A program made the translations under genes and the position numbers. DNA of 64,000 nucleotides from Terana coerulea (taxonomy: Eukaryota > Basidiomycota > Agaricomycetes > Polyporales > Phanerochaetaceae), in assembly GCA_024811115.1 (NCBI GenBank), contig JAKOGH010000777.1, positions 1 to 64,000 of the forward strand, given 5' to 3'. This document shows, piece by piece, positions 35,792-47,527 of this stretch. The notes beneath the pieces were generated by a model. It had not been told where the DNA came from. It made no database searches and was given only the letters and a program-made list of their open reading frames with translations. Numbering within the stretch: the stretch's first letter is position 1; each line of letters begins with the position of its first letter.

Positions 35792-36368
35792 CAGTCTTCC
35801 GGCTCTAACGACTTTCACGACACTGGCATCGCCCTCATTCTGACATCCGCCGACATACGATCCGGCATATTCTATCCCAGCATTAATCGCATGGTTCAAG
35901 GCATCATCACCCATCCTGCACTTCATCTATTCTCCCTCATCAACCTATTGGTTATTCTTTCACTTATTCTGTATAGTCATACTGTCTGCTCTTGCTGGCT
36001 TTGTCTCGTCCCCCTTCCGCACATCATTTTCCGACTCCCGATACCTGTAAGGACTCTGGCTTTGTAGTATCTTGGCTTGTCGGTCCTCTCTCGCCGGACA
36101 CTGTCTGTAGCTCTAGCAGTGTGTATCACTAGACATCCAGACGGCTTGGTGTATCCAAAGCAGTTTTGACGTGAATTTCGTCGACCTCGAGGACGCGGTC
36201 TTCACTAACCGCATGAACTTGAAGGCGTTTTACTTACTGCCATAGCAACGTGGCCATAAGGACCCGGTTTCCCACGACTACAAAGGGAGCCAATCATAAC
36301 ACTGGACCTGAAGCTCTTTAGGCGTCTAATCTCGCTACGCTCGACCACTATAAATCTGCAGAGTGATC
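35792..36368. other. Intergenic region, no gene recognised
   Basis: About 580 bp after the Smr gene stop. Pyrimidine-rich 3' flank, then the upstream region of the DUF2015 gene. No open frame with motifs. Confidence 0.5.
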
Positions 36369-36933
36369 ATGTACTTCTGGCTGTCCGTCATCTGTCTGTT
36401 AGCATTACTGGTAATGCGTAAGCGACTCCTCCGCTCTTGTTCTCAAATATCACTTATGAATTATCGTGGGCCTTGCAGTAACGTTTCGGTACCGCGCCAC
36501 GTTCATCTCCCATGTTCCCAACCCGGTGAAGTCGCTCTTCCCGAGGCTCTCGCACTACACCCCGCTCTCGACGTTTGAAGAACAGGCGGATGCGGGGCTG
36601 ACGTCCGAGAACTTCGACATTGAGGCGAATCGCAGGGACGGGGACGCTAGGGCTGGTCTGGATGAACGAGGCACTCAGGAAGTGCTCGAGATCATGAGGC
36701 GAGAGAGGGTCAAGTGAGTGTGGCGTGCCCTTTCAGCAGGCTCTCACGCTGAACGCTCTCGTGGCGAGCAGCTTTGACCAGGCGAGGTTGATCCATGTCA
36801 ACCAGATCTTCGCCGCCAACGGCATTGGGCCCTCTGGTGAGTGTCGCATTCCGCAGTACCCCGCCCTTTGCGCGCGCTGAACACCGCCTCTACAGGGCTG
36901 CCGCTGGACTCGAAGGCCGTCACGAGTCTCTAA
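36369..36933 (+). CDS. DUF2015 family protein, single membrane segment
   Basis: Four exons (36369-36417, 36479-36713, 36772-36836, 36896-36933) give 128 residues in consistent phase. The N terminus MYFWLSVICLLALLVM is a transmembrane or signal-anchor segment. The family block follows: YTPLSTFEEQADAGLTSENF, DIEANRRDGDARAGLDE, EVLEIMRRERVNFDQARLIH and FAANGIGPSGLPLDSKAV. These match the conserved fungal DUF2015 pattern (FE-x-AGL-S, FDIE-N-R-GD-RAGLDE, EIMR, F-NGIGP-G-P-D-K). The function of the family is not known to me. The donor at 36418 (GTAAGCG) is chosen over the nearer GTAATG at 36411, because only it keeps the frame into exon 2. Confidence 0.88.
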
Positions 36934-37429
36934 CATCTCGACGTTCCTGTGTATTCTGAACATGTATTCATCTTGGATGGCCACTGTCACACTCATTGTT
37001 TGTTTCCTCATCTTACCGCGCATATCATCTTGATTGCTGTCTCGCTGACTCCTCGGGTGTGCTCTACCTGTCGTCCTTACCTTTGTAGCTGTGGCTGTTG
37101 ACTACGGGGAGCGTATGATCATCTAATGGTATGTCTGCTGTTTGCAACCTGGCGATACATTTTGACTTCACTGCGCCGGGGGCGCGTCATGAGCGGCTGA
37201 AGGAGGTATGTATCCAGTTAGAGACTTGTGTCTGCTTATGAGTATCCCACCCAGCTTCCGCCACCAGAAAATACTTATACGAAGCCTACGATTTGGAGAA
37301 GTTTACGTTCTCTGTAGACTCAATAGGGTGCACCCAATCTGAAACACACTTGGATGCTTTCAGCGCGATGAATGGCTGTTCTGCCGGCGCTTCTTGAATT
37401 ACTCCGGCTTGCTCCCTCCCATAGCATCC
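36934..37429. other. Intergenic region, no gene recognised
   Basis: About 500 bp between two plus-strand genes. No supported open frame. Confidence 0.5.
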
Positions 37430-38623
37430 ATGTCCGCTTCAGTGTGGCTACGAGAGTTTTACGGTCAGTTCAGGCCTCACCGCGCACGCAATGTGAGTGT
37501 ATGCTACAGGACCAATGTCGTTTTGCTAATGAGCGGAGTGTAGGTGCTATTACCAATTGAAATCATCGACTACATTGTCGCTCACATGCTCCTCGACAAA
37601 CCGGTATTTTCTACCATCAGGCACTTCTCTCTAGCCAGCCATCGCTGTCGCGAAATTGCCTTCAGACAGTATTTTTCCCTGCTCACGATCTCGGACAAAG
37701 AACAGTGGATGAACCTCTGCCGGATACCTGGCGTGACCTCTTGGACTCGGTTCGTGCAGCTGCGTTCGTCTGTACCTCGCGATTCCTCGTATTGAGTGCA
37801 TATATGTGCGCGCCTTTCGTGTTTCAGGACTCTGGACTGCACCTCCACCGCTCTCTACCTCCAGACCGCCGACCTGCAGAAATTCAAAAACTTGCGCGCC
37901 GCGTCCGTCGACTTCGTCGAGGAAGGGCTCCATACCCACCACACCAGCGCGAAGCTCATCTTGACCTGGATGCCGTCGCAGATCACCCAGCTGGAGCTCT
38001 CGCACCTGCCGTCGATCACCACCTACCTGCTGTCCCTCGTCGCGACTTACTTTCCTAGCCTCAAGCGTCTCGTCTTGCGCTGTTCTGACCGCCTGCTCCC
38101 TGACTGCTGCTGGAATTGCTACGAAGAACTCGGAAGCTCGACCGTGCATTCTCCCGTGCCAGACTACTACTGCAGTGCGGAGCACCTCGCGGTGCGCCTC
38201 CAACTGTCCTCAGGTTGTGGCTCAGCGTCTCACCCTACTCCCGTACAGCACGCGTTCGGCAAGGCCCTCAACCCTCTTCGGAAGCTGAACCATCTGCATC
38301 TGGGGATTTTTCTCTCGGAAGAAGACCTGTTCTACTGCCACCTCGAGCACGCTGGCGACTTCCGTTTTCCGCCTCCAAACGACGCCGTCAAGCCCTACGG
38401 ACCGCGTGGATGTGCTCTTTGCGAAGGCTTTTCCGGGAACGTGCGGAAGACTGAACTCGCTGCTAGCGCTGCCGTGGCGTCCTACCTTCCTTTGCTCGAA
38501 ACAGTTACTTGGAGTACTTGGTTCGCGCACGGCGATCCCGGCGATAACATTTCTAGTCAGACCACGACGGCGTGGGTGAAGCACGACGGCGAAAGCGTAG
38601 CTGTGAGAAGGGCACCTTGGTGA
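37430..38623 (+). CDS. F-box-like protein
   Basis: Three exons (37430-37492, 37544-37749, 37828-38623) give 354 residues in phase. Residues about 22-65 (LLPIEIIDYIVAHMLLDKPV, then FSTIRHFSLASHRCREIAFR) fit the short F-box-like pattern LP-EII-x-I that opens hundreds of agaricomycete proteins and binds Skp1 in SCF ubiquitin ligases. The rest has leucine-rich, repeat-like strands (QITQLELSHLPSITTYLLSL, FPSLKRLVLRCSD) typical of the substrate-recognition half of these proteins. The start ATG at 37430 is preceded by no other usable start in frame. A large, fast-evolving family, so the substrate cannot be told. Confidence 0.75.
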
Positions 38624-39140
38624 CTCGGGGACCGGGGTTGTTCAGCACTGCTATAATTAGTGCCATTTATGATTGGCTGTGTGTGGAAAATATGACGACT
38701 GTACAGATACATGCGCGCGCTTCTACACGCCTGACGAAGCGCTCTAACCTTCGAAGAAAGATAATCATCGATTGTAGCCCCAGTCGTGCCCCCAGACTCA
38801 TATGTCTGCGTGAACGCCGACGTGTATTATTCTGACAACAGATTAGCTGAGGTCTGCATCAAGCGGCGAGTGTCAGATACTGACTCATTGGTGAACCCAA
38901 GCCAGTTCGCTGTCTCGGGGAACATCGTAGCTAAACGTAAAATGAGTACGCATTGTCTGAAGATGCCGAGGCGAGAACGTACATATGCGCTGGTATATTT
39001 CCTCGACGAGGAACGCCCGGATCCAGTTGGGTATCGCCCGCAGCTTGCCTCCGCCCCTCTTCTTGCTCCTCACTTTGTAGTATGGAACACTATCGTTGGT
39101 GCTCAGGTCTGGTGAACGGCGGGGAAACGGCGCAGAGTGC
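38624..39140. other. Intergenic region between convergent genes
   Basis: About 520 bp between the F-box-like gene (plus) and the potassium transporter gene (minus). A 109-codon plus-strand frame at 38786-39115 overlaps the 3' side and shows no motif. Confidence 0.45.
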
Positions 39141-42100
39141 TCACATGTGGGTATAGCTCTCTGCGACTTGTCGAATCTCTGCCTGGAACGCCGCGGAGTG
39201 TTCGGGGTTCGCGCGTTGCTCAAGAGTGCAAATCCGGTCCACGATCTCAGAAATCTGGAGAGAACGTTGCGTCAGACTAGCGTGCATGACGGACATGCAA
39301 GCTTATGAGCGCACCTGGACGTCGAAATCGTCGCGGAAGCCCAGGCAGTACGTCACGCCATAGAAGCCCTCGACGGAGCGCACGCGTGTGACCGAGTACC
39401 GCTCGCTTGGTGGCACGCGTGCCACGTGCAGTACGCGGACTGAGAGGAATATCTGCACGAGGAGATCAACCGAAGGAAACCAACCTCGAGCAGGGAGACT
39501 TACGACCAGTCTCGGGAGCGCTGGCCATTGCCGGAGGAAAGCTGGAATGTAACTGTCAGCAAGATTTCGTCGAATACGACACGGCACATACTCGCGAAGG
39601 AGTGCGGCACGCCGCGGCCGGTGGTCAGCTTGTGGAAGATGGCACACGTGGGTATCCGGGCGAGCGGCCTCGTCATGGGCTTGCTCCGCGCCGCCAGGTC
39701 GCTGTCGCTCGTCGTCCGCCGCGCCAGCACGTAGAAAGCGGTGCTGCCGAGCTCCGCGCCCGCGCCGGGGTGCGTGGCCTCGGTGCGCTCGTCCACGGAC
39801 GCGCGCGAGCCCTTCTCCTCCGCGTCGGACGCGCCCGACGCGAGCTGCCGGTCCGCGAGTTCGCGCGTGAGGACGATGTTCCGCAGGTTCTCGCGCGTGC
39901 TGCCGTCGAAGCTGTCCTCGAGGCGCTTCGCCCACGTCCAGAACATTATCGATGACAGCCTGCATGCCACAGCGGGTCAGCCCCGAGGAAACTAGCTGCC
40001 TAAACGGTGTACGCACAGGATCAGGCCGATCATGAGGGGCACCCAGGCACCCTCTGGGACCTTCTTCAGTGCCGCGCCCCAGAAGAGGCCTGCGGCACGA
40101 CGCGGGTAAGTCTTACTGAATAGACTCAAAGTGTGCAGAAGCGAAGAGGAAGCGCACCATCAAAGAACCCGAAGGTCAGGGAAGAAGAGCAGGCCGAGCC
40201 ACGGCGAGAGGCCCTTGACGTATTTAAATTGTATAGCGATGAGGGCGGTTGTGGTAATCATGACTGTCGCGACTGCAAACCTGCGGGATGGTCAGGAGGT
40301 TGGGATTGTCTACAGTGTACAAGGGCTGACCCATAGGCGTTTGTGAGGGCGGTGGAGCTCTTGAAAGCAGCTACTACAATAACTGTAGCAATCATTACTG
40401 GAAGGAGATTAGACTTAGCGACAAACGACTTGAGGTAGATGAATGTACTCACAGACCCAGTTGGCCGTTGGAATGTAAACCTGTCCCTGGATTGTCTCTG
40501 ACGTGTAAACCATCCGGAAACTATTCACCTCAGCACAACGAGTAAATCCAGATTAGGCATGACGTACGCTGGTAAGTTACGCATATTGATCAGCTGCTGC
40601 ACGAGGACTGAACGTCGCAGTAATCAGCGCCTGGGAGGCGATGAGCTAACAAAACAAACTGTGGCGTGAGAGAAATTTTCCATCAAGTGTAAATGAAGTT
40701 CGTACCGTGGCCAGAATAGCGACGACATAAATAACCCTGCGCGATAAGTCAGCAGGCCGGACACCGATTCAAACTTATAACCCCGGGTCACTCACCAAAA
40801 TAGGGGTCCGTTCTGCGGTCCTGGAATAGTGTTGTAAAACAAATTCTCCAGCACCGCTTCCTTGTCGACAATCAGACGTGCGCCCTGTCCAAGGTATGCC
40901 AGAACCAGGGATGGATAGACAAATAGAGTGAACGACAACTAATAGGCATGTTTAGCCACTGCAGATCTCGCACGTGCAGTGGGCACATACCTGGATAGAA
41001 AGCATATTGAATTGTCCCAGATTTGCGAATAATGCTTCGCAGCCGGTCACTGCCAACAGCACTCCCGCGAGTAAATCGTAGTTTCGCGTCCGCACAAATA
41101 CTGCAAGCAAGCAAATTAGATGCTTGGGGCAGATGGTGACTGAGACCACGTACGCAGGACGGCTCGCGAGGGGTCAAACGCGCGGAAGATTCCCGGGAAT
41201 GTAGTGATGTTGATGATACCAGTAATAGCGAGTAACAGCAGCCAGACGAAAGTCACTGTAACGCATCATCAGTAGGTAGTCGTCGACAATATTACGCTGA
41301 CATACCCGGTGCAAAAGGTACCCGAGCATAGACGTTCCTCTCGATTGAATCAGGAAGAGCGCGACGAGGAAAGCCTAAGCAGTAACATTGAGTTAAGCGT
41401 GACCTGAACACTTTTGTGTACGCTTACGATAGAGATGGGCGTGACATCGCCTGCGACGGACGGCTTCGCCACCGCAATGCCGCCTACGGCACTAGTCACC
41501 GAGACTGCCGGGGTGAAGACGCCGTCTGCGAGCGTAAGGCTCGTGCCAAACAAGCTCTGCACGGTATATAGTCAGATACGTTATTAAATGAAACGCACGA
41601 CGACGTACCATGACCAGCAACGGCCACCAATACCTTTCCGACAGCTTTGACGACTTCTCAGAGGCCGAGCGCCGGAAGCTGTCGCCCGTGAGGGTCCTGT
41701 CGTCGTCCAGGTCGCTGTGTTTCGGCGGATAGAGTCCTTGAAATAGTGCGTATGTGCCGCCTTCGCCTGCGTAGCCAATGAAAATTACTCGCGGTGGTAA
41801 CGGGGTAGGACGTACCCTCGGTTGTGCCAAAGCGCAGGCAGATGATAACCTACGAGAACGTTCACTGAACGGTGCAAAAGCATCGCAAACGAGGCCGCTC
41901 ACATATTTGATCAGCGGCAAGATAGTCAGCGACCAGACGATGGCGCTCAGGCCGCCGATGACATCTTCTTCTGAGGGCACTGGCCCGCTCGCCGGCCAGA
42001 TGCCGTTCAGGACGTACAACGGCGACGTGCCGATGTCGGAATATATAATACCTACGGACGCAGTGAGCACAATGCCAACGCGCGAGTGAGGGAAATGCGC

Positions 42101-42202
42101 ACCCAGGGTCTGGAAGGACAGGACGAGCAACGCGAGCCCCGAGACGTGCACGGCGCTGCGCTTCGCGCCGTAGCCCTTTTCGAGGGCGTCGCTAGCAGAC
42201 AT
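39141..42202 (-). CDS. HAK/KUP-family potassium transporter
   Basis: This family carries out high-affinity K+ uptake across the plasma membrane, usually with about 12 membrane segments and a cytosolic C-terminal tail of roughly 250 residues. The start is the ATG at 42202 (MSASDALEKGYG). After an intron, LSFQTLG joins IIYSDIGTSPLYVLNG, the family's first-helix signature. Later motifs are FIGYAGEGGTYALFQGLYP, SLTLADGVFTPAVSVTSAVG, GIINITTFPGIFRAFDPSRA, ANLGQFNMLSIQ, LSFTLFVYPSLVLAYLGQGA, LIASQALITATFSLVQQLIN and VYIPTANWVL. The C-terminal part reads VPHSFATFLRQWPALPRLVV, FLSVRVLHVARVPPSERY and YGVTYCLGFRDDFDVQ, ending ESYTHM at 39141. About 15 exons separated by short introns. I did not trace every splice site. 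Confidence 0.92.
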
Positions 42203-43079
42203 GGCAGGTCGTCAGAAGGGAACAAGCAGCAGAGGGGACCCATTCTTGAGGGGCCCTGCGTCGCCTTTTATCAGGACGGCACCGCTGGTGGCACCGGGGA
42301 ATTTGTAGTGGGCCAGGGCACAAAATACGACGGGCCTGGGAGCAGACGGCCGTCGAGCCCGTATCGGGCCTCTGGAGACGCAGCCAGGTCAATCAGGCCA
42401 ACGCAATCACCGTCCCCGAGATAAGACACCCGCCTGAGGAGGAATGGCGTAAATCTCGCAGGGCGGTGACGCTGAGCGATTATAGCTATAGGAAGCAGGG
42501 TCCGCCAGCCCGAGAGGGGCAGCCGCACGGTGACGCTTGTTCATGCGGTTCTGGATGGGTGTCCTGACGACGAGTGCGTTTAACGGCTCCGGTTTGGGCG
42601 CAAAATGTGAATGCATACCTTCCAATTCATGCGTTAGGTTGGTGGTTTGTTGGAAGCTTCAACAAGGTTAGTGGGCGCACGTTGGAGGCGGCGCTAAAGC
42701 CACGTGGAGGGCTGCAGCGCCCGCCACCATCCTGGACTGGTTTTGGGGGCTTGGATCAGGAGAGTGGAAGATTGATTGTCGGGACAGATTGCACGGGCAC
42801 AGGGTGGGCTCCTTTCAAAGCCAGGGTGACAGCTTGGGCCTTCGCCATCGCAGCATCCTCGCATGCTCCGCGATAGGGCACACCGCATACGAGAGTTCCG
42901 CTCAACACATTTCATTCGACAGTCCTCAGTAGTATAACAACAGCAAATTTCCAACACATAGATGTACACACCAGAAGTTCAAAAGCTCGCTCATATGATA
43001 AGTTACAGTGGTCCGTGGGGTTCTGCGCTTCGTCTTGGTTCGCGCGATCAACCTGGGGTCCAGCCCATGCATCTGACCT
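42203..43079. other. Intergenic region, no gene recognised
   Basis: About 880 bp upstream of the potassium transporter, and downstream of the RING gene's 3' end. It probably holds the transporter promoter. Open frames on both strands lack motifs. Confidence 0.5.
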
Positions 43080-44927
43080 TCAGTAGTCTTCCAGCCATGC
43101 CTCGCTGTCGCTGGTATCGTACTCCGCGTCGTCTTCCTCGCGGACGAGGCGCCACGCCGTCCAGCCGCCGTCGGGCTCGTCCGCGCGCTCCCAGCGCTCG
43201 GGGCGGTTGTGCACGTCCGCCTGGACCCACTCCATGTACTCCTCGCCGTTGTAGTCGCCGTCGCGCAGCGCGATGTTCCAGCCGAGGTACACAACGTTGC
43301 CGTCGACCTCCGCGCGCAGGCCGCTCTCGTGCGTGTAGCTCATGTCGAAGAGCGCGACCATCGCGTGCGTCGCGCCGCGCCGGAGCAGCGCCAGTGTCTC
43401 GGGGTCGAGCTCGAACGGGTAGTCGTCTGGGCGGACGTCCAGCGCGGGCGGCGCCCAGCGCGCGTCGACGTACTCGCCCTCGTACGGCTCGTCGTCGTCG
43501 TCGGTGCCGTACTCGAGCGGCCAGTTGTCGGGATCGTCGCCGAACTCCTCGGCGTCCTCGAAGTCGTCGTCCTCGCCACCGGAGTAGTCGTCGTAGCCGT
43601 CGCCGAGCCCCCACATGTCAACGTCGCTCTCGTTGTCGTCTTGGTCGTGATCTGCAAAGATGCCCTCCCACGGGTCGCCCTCTGGGGGAGGAGAATCACG
43701 TGGAGTAGAGCCAGTCGGGTCATTTGCTTTCTGCAGTGCGGCGGCGATCGACTTGACGAGGAACAGTGGAATGGGCCGGCTCGTCACGGCGGCGCGGCAG
43801 GCGGGACAGGTCTTCTTGCGGTAGATGAGAGCTTCCGGGTCATCTTCGTCGTTCATGTCATCATCATCCACAGGCGCGTTGCGGAACCATCCTTGCAAAC
43901 ATGTCAGGCAGAGCACGTGCCCGCAAGGAGATAGCCTGTATGCACTTGTTGGCATGAATGGCGGTAAAGGGGCCGAAAACACTCACCCGTGCGGCTTGGA
44001 TAGAAGGTCCATGCAGATTTGACAATTCATGTTCGTTTCGACTGCAGCGACAGCCTGAGTAAAAAGGGTTAGCGTGCGGGGGAATGATGAAAGAGTGTGC
44101 GACGCACCTCTTCCGTCTTCTTGGTCTTCGCCTGCAGTTGTTCAAGTTGCTTCTTCCCATCTTGATGGGTCTATAGTAGTTACACCGGTTAGGTTCGCGT
44201 TGAGAATAGTTTGAAGGAAGCTCTCACCTGCTGCGCAGTGTGCAGATCCTTTCGCAACTCTTCAATGAGCTAAGCCCAAACAGTGTCAGAACATAGTTCT
44301 AGTCACAAGGAACTTGGCTCACCTTGTTTTGCCTTCCGGTGGTCCTCTTGTACGCTGAGACATGCTGCAGAAGAGTTAAATGAATGCTTTACTGGAGACG
44401 ATTGAGGCTTACCTGCTTCGCGGCCTCCAATTCCTCCTTGAGCCTGAAGTACTCCTCGGTTGTGACATGTTTAGACTGGTGGCTGTGGTCCGAAGTAGCC
44501 TCGTTGATGGGCCTCGCTGACAGCCTGTGCGTCGAGTCCGGAGACCGCTCTCTACGCTTGCCCTTCTGCCTGCGCGAGACATGCTGAGGGTCCAGCAGCG
44601 CCTGTACCTCGACATCCGAAGTGCGAGAAAGGGGGCGCATCATCCCCAGGCGATGTCCTCCAGGGTGGAGCGGGCCTGGCGGCGGCGGAACGGACCCGCT
44701 CGAGACGCGATGGTTGGGACGCGGTCCGCCGACGGTGCCAGCAGGATTGGGATGTGCGGAGGCTTTCCGCTTCTTGCGCAGCGTGTTTCCGTCAGGCCTG
44801 CTTGGTCCCTCTTCAGCTCGAGTATCTGGCGAGCGAGTGCGTCTTCGTCCGGAGGTGCTGGGACCCCTGTCTGGCTCTCCCTGGCCCTGGCTGCTGTCGC
44901 GCCGCGACGCTGGCTGGAGGAATTCAT
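43080..44927 (-). CDS. RING-finger protein with coiled coil and acidic C terminus (probable E3 ubiquitin ligase)
   Basis: The start is the ATG at 44927 (MNSSSQRRGATAARARES). Exon 1 (44927-44413) is followed by two 42-nt exons (44364-44323 and 44269-44228) that encode coiled-coil heptads (HVSAYKRTTGRQNK, LIEELRKDLHTAQQ), then more coiled coil (KKQLEQLQAKTKKTEEAVAA). The C3HC4 RING reads CQICMDLLSKPHGLSPCGHV, LCLTCLQGWF and KTCPACRAAV, with all eight zinc ligands. The last exon has a very acidic linker and a folded tail ending DTSDSEAWLEDY. Near 44645 exon 1 needs one extra G in the GGGG run to pass from EDIAWG to MMRPLSRTSDVEVQALLD. With it, exon 1 is exactly 172 codons. E3 activity is expected from the RING; the substrate is unknown. 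Confidence 0.85.
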
Positions 44928-45388
44928 TGTTCTCGGTAAAATCTCAGCAAACGGAGATTTTGAGTTGGGTTTGAGGATTCCCAGGTGCTCGAAGGTAGAG
45001 GTCAAGGGCGTGCGAGGTAGTGGTACTGGTCCAAGCTTGCAGCTGGCCGTCACTGCCATGAACTCAACGCCCCCGCTCGCTCCATATTTGGGTGGCTCAC
45101 AGGCGGCTTTGTGCGAATGTCCCAAAAGAAGTATTCCATCAATTGTGCGCGACTGGACGCGGCATCACGCGTCTCATTGACCTTTACAGGCCTTTCTCTG
45201 TCAGCGTACACTCGTTATTTCTTCAGCTTTCTACAACTTTCTCGCAGGTTCTGGATCTTGTGAGCGCTACTTCAAGTCCCCAAGGTGACAAGCACAATAG
45301 GAGTCACGCATTTCAGCTTATTGTAACGGCCCCGGTGCGACTCACGCTGTCACCGTGTGACAAGCCACGTGATGAGAATCTTACAGGG
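44928..45388. other. Intergenic region between divergent genes
   Basis: Upstream region shared by the RING gene (minus) and the Clr2-like gene (plus). A CACGTG palindrome-containing CCACGTGATG lies near 45366, just before the TATA element. No other feature was seen. Confidence 0.45.
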
Positions 45389-45396
45389 TATATAAG
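45389..45396 (+). promoter_or_regulatory. Candidate TATA box upstream of the Clr2-like gene
   Basis: TATATAAG, about 345 bp before the ATG at 45734. The distance implies a long 5' leader, possibly with an intron, that would contain the direct repeats at 45541-45614. Confidence 0.4.
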
Positions 45397-45540
45397 GCCG
45401 AGCCCAAGCGTGATATTTAGCGCCCAAACTCAAACCCCAACCACCACCACGCCTGCAGCGAAGTTATACCTTCGCTGGAGAAATATACGCTAGAAATAGC
45501 ATTTTATTGCGACAACCTCACAAGGAGCCCACGCCACAAA

Positions 45541-45614
45541 TCAGAGTGCTGACAAGGCTCTGTCTGTGCATCCACCAGGGCCATTACCACAGCTCAGAGT
45601 GCTGACAAGGCTCT
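45541..45614 (+). repeat. Two exact 21-bp direct repeats
   Basis: TCAGAGTGCTGACAAGGCTC followed by T occurs at 45541-45561 and again at 45594-45614, with a start-to-start distance of 53 bp. Both are preceded by a similar CCACA. They fall in the predicted leader or promoter of the Clr2-like gene. Confidence 0.7.
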
Positions 45615-45733
45615 TGAGCGTTGTATCTACCGGCACTGTTGCCGCTTAGCAATCCCTGAACACACTCAAGTCTACGACTGTACAGACACATAACGCCTGT
45701 GTCTATACCCATTCACAGCCATTTACACCACAA

Positions 45734-46474
45734 ATGGCTGCCGGTGCAGTGAACATCACCACCGGGTACTACAATGCATACATTCAGAATCATATAATCG
45801 TCACGGTGCCGTTCGCGGCTGCGACAGACGTCGCTCAGCCGCCGAAGCGCCCGCCCACAGTGGTGACGCCGCAGAACATGGGAGGAAACACCAGGGATGA
45901 AGGTCTCTATGAGCCCGCCGATGAGCGGAGCATTCAGCAATGGCTGCACAAGCTAGGACAGTGTATTGTCCAAGATATTGTAAAGGACGGGCTGGCGGAA
46001 AGGGGCTGGCCATGGCGCCGCGCGGCAGTCACGCTGGGTCGACTCCGCGAGTTCCCCGCGGGCTACGCCCTCTTCAGCCAGCCGCGGATTTGCGACAGCC
46101 AACGCCGTGATTACTACCTCTACGGCCACCCCGAGCACAGGTTCCGCTCGCCCGTCGAGTTCGCCCCGCATCTCGCATGGCTGCTAAGCGGCCAGCCGCG
46201 GGATTTCCGCGGGCGTGCGACCTGCGAGTGCTGCCATTGCAAGGGTAGCAAGACGCAGCAGAAGATCATACACGAGCGATACAGGGATGTTTCGGACCTG
46301 TTCGCCGCCCCGCGGTCAGGGTCGGGGAGTAGCAGCAAGGGGCGTACTACCCAGCGTCACCGTACCGGGTCCGCGTCTCGCCGAACCAAGCAGAAGGAGG
46401 CTCCCTTTCAGTTCTTGACACACCCTCATCGTAACTACTGCAAGAACCTGCCACCCAATGACGAAGAGCATTAG
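45734..46474 (+). CDS. Short Clr2-like silencing-domain protein, single exon
   Basis: Clr2 is part of the SHREC-type histone deacetylase complex that silences heterochromatin in fission yeast. This 246-residue, intron-free frame carries only the N-terminal Clr2 block: WPWRRAAVTLGRLREFPAGY, DSQRRDYYLYGHPEHRFRSP, VEFAPHLAWLLSGQPRDFRG, then RATCECCHCKGSKTQQ with a possible Cys cluster (CECCHC). The basic tail (RTTQRHRTGSASRRTKQK) leads to FQFLTHPHRNYCKNLPPNDE and a stop. Full-length Clr2 proteins continue into a second, larger region, which is missing here. It may be a dedicated short paralog or a truncated copy. The absence of introns is odd in this intron-rich setting and fits either retrocopying or a naturally compact gene. 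Confidence 0.75.
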   Translation: MAAGAVNITTGYYNAYIQNHIIVTVPFAAATDVAQPPKRPPTVVTPQNMGGNTRDEGLYEPADERSIQQWLHKLGQCIVQDIVKDGLAERGWPWRRAAVTLGRLREFPAGYALFSQPRICDSQRRDYYLYGHPEHRFRSPVEFAPHLAWLLSGQPRDFRGRATCECCHCKGSKTQQKIIHERYRDVSDLFAAPRSGSGSSSKGRTTQRHRTGSASRRTKQKEAPFQFLTHPHRNYCKNLPPNDEEH

Positions 46475-47527
46475 CAGGAATGGTCAGGGGTAGGCAGGAG
46501 AGGGAAATGAGAGATAACAACAAGAGGAAGGGTTGAAGGAGAAGAGAAGAGAAGCTTATGAAATGCACGTTGCAAAGAACAACCTTACCGTGGCCCGCCA
46601 CGATCCTTGTGTTTATGTTGAATCTTTCTTGGTCGTAGCTCTGTGAGTTATGATACAATCATGCTCGATTTTATGGGGTGCAGGGGTGTTGTATGATTAG
46701 AACTACAAACACATTGGTGCTCCTTCACTCGTAGTACTACTAGTATACACGAATGAGTCCTTGCACCTCAACCTTGACATTTCTCAAACTTGATAACTCA
46801 TCCTACTCAATTCACAATATCGGAAATATCCGCACTTCCTCCATTATCCAAATTACCCCTTCACTTCACTTGTGCAGCGTTCTCTTCTTGATTCATATTA
46901 AATCTGTAGATAGTAAATCTTTCCAGTATCACGCCCACTTGGTTCTCTGTCCAATAAATTATGGCGCGAGCACGCCTGGATGTTGACCGGAGCTGGGGAG
47001 TTCTGACGTGCAGCGGGGGACCGTTGTGCGTATCCCTGCTGGCGCTGGCGTCGCAGGTTTAGAACCCAGTTCCTTGCGTTACATCGCCGGGTCACGCCTT
47101 GTGCTGTTCGTAGCGTTGCTTCACGAATTAGCGTGTATTGTACGGTCTGTTGTGTGATTTTATCACGGTACGCCTCATGTTTCCTATATGGTCTTCATGT
47201 CAGAATGCATTCGAATGGCACATAAGGAACGCTGCATTACAGCCGGCGACTGCACTCGTACGGGTGTTTCAAGGTAAGGTGCTTGCCGACATCCGCCTCA
47301 GAACTGCTCGACCTCGAGATGCCGGATCCGTGGGATGCTGCCGTCGAAAAGCAAAGACTTACGTAAAGGCTCGTGTGCCATACACTAGGTCTTCAATGCT
47401 AGGTTGGCACACTCTGACTGGGTGAGGCAAGACATTGAGTTCACAGGAGACGAGCTTGTAGTCAACGGGAACATTCGCACATACTAGTTGTATCTGCCAG
47501 TGTAAAAACATTATCCTATCGCTATGT
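46475..47527. other. Intergenic region between convergent genes
   Basis: About 1 kb of lower GC content, with a purine-rich strip at 46490-46560. No gene recognised on either strand. Confidence 0.45.

Noticed and set aside
39303..40016. 237-codon minus-strand frame and 182-codon plus-strand frame
   Set aside because: Both are shadows of the C-terminal exons of the potassium transporter gene.
42962..43934. Plus-strand frames of 241-248 codons
   Set aside because: They are antisense to the acidic last exon of the RING gene. The Arg/Val-rich content is the mirror of Asp/Glu codons.
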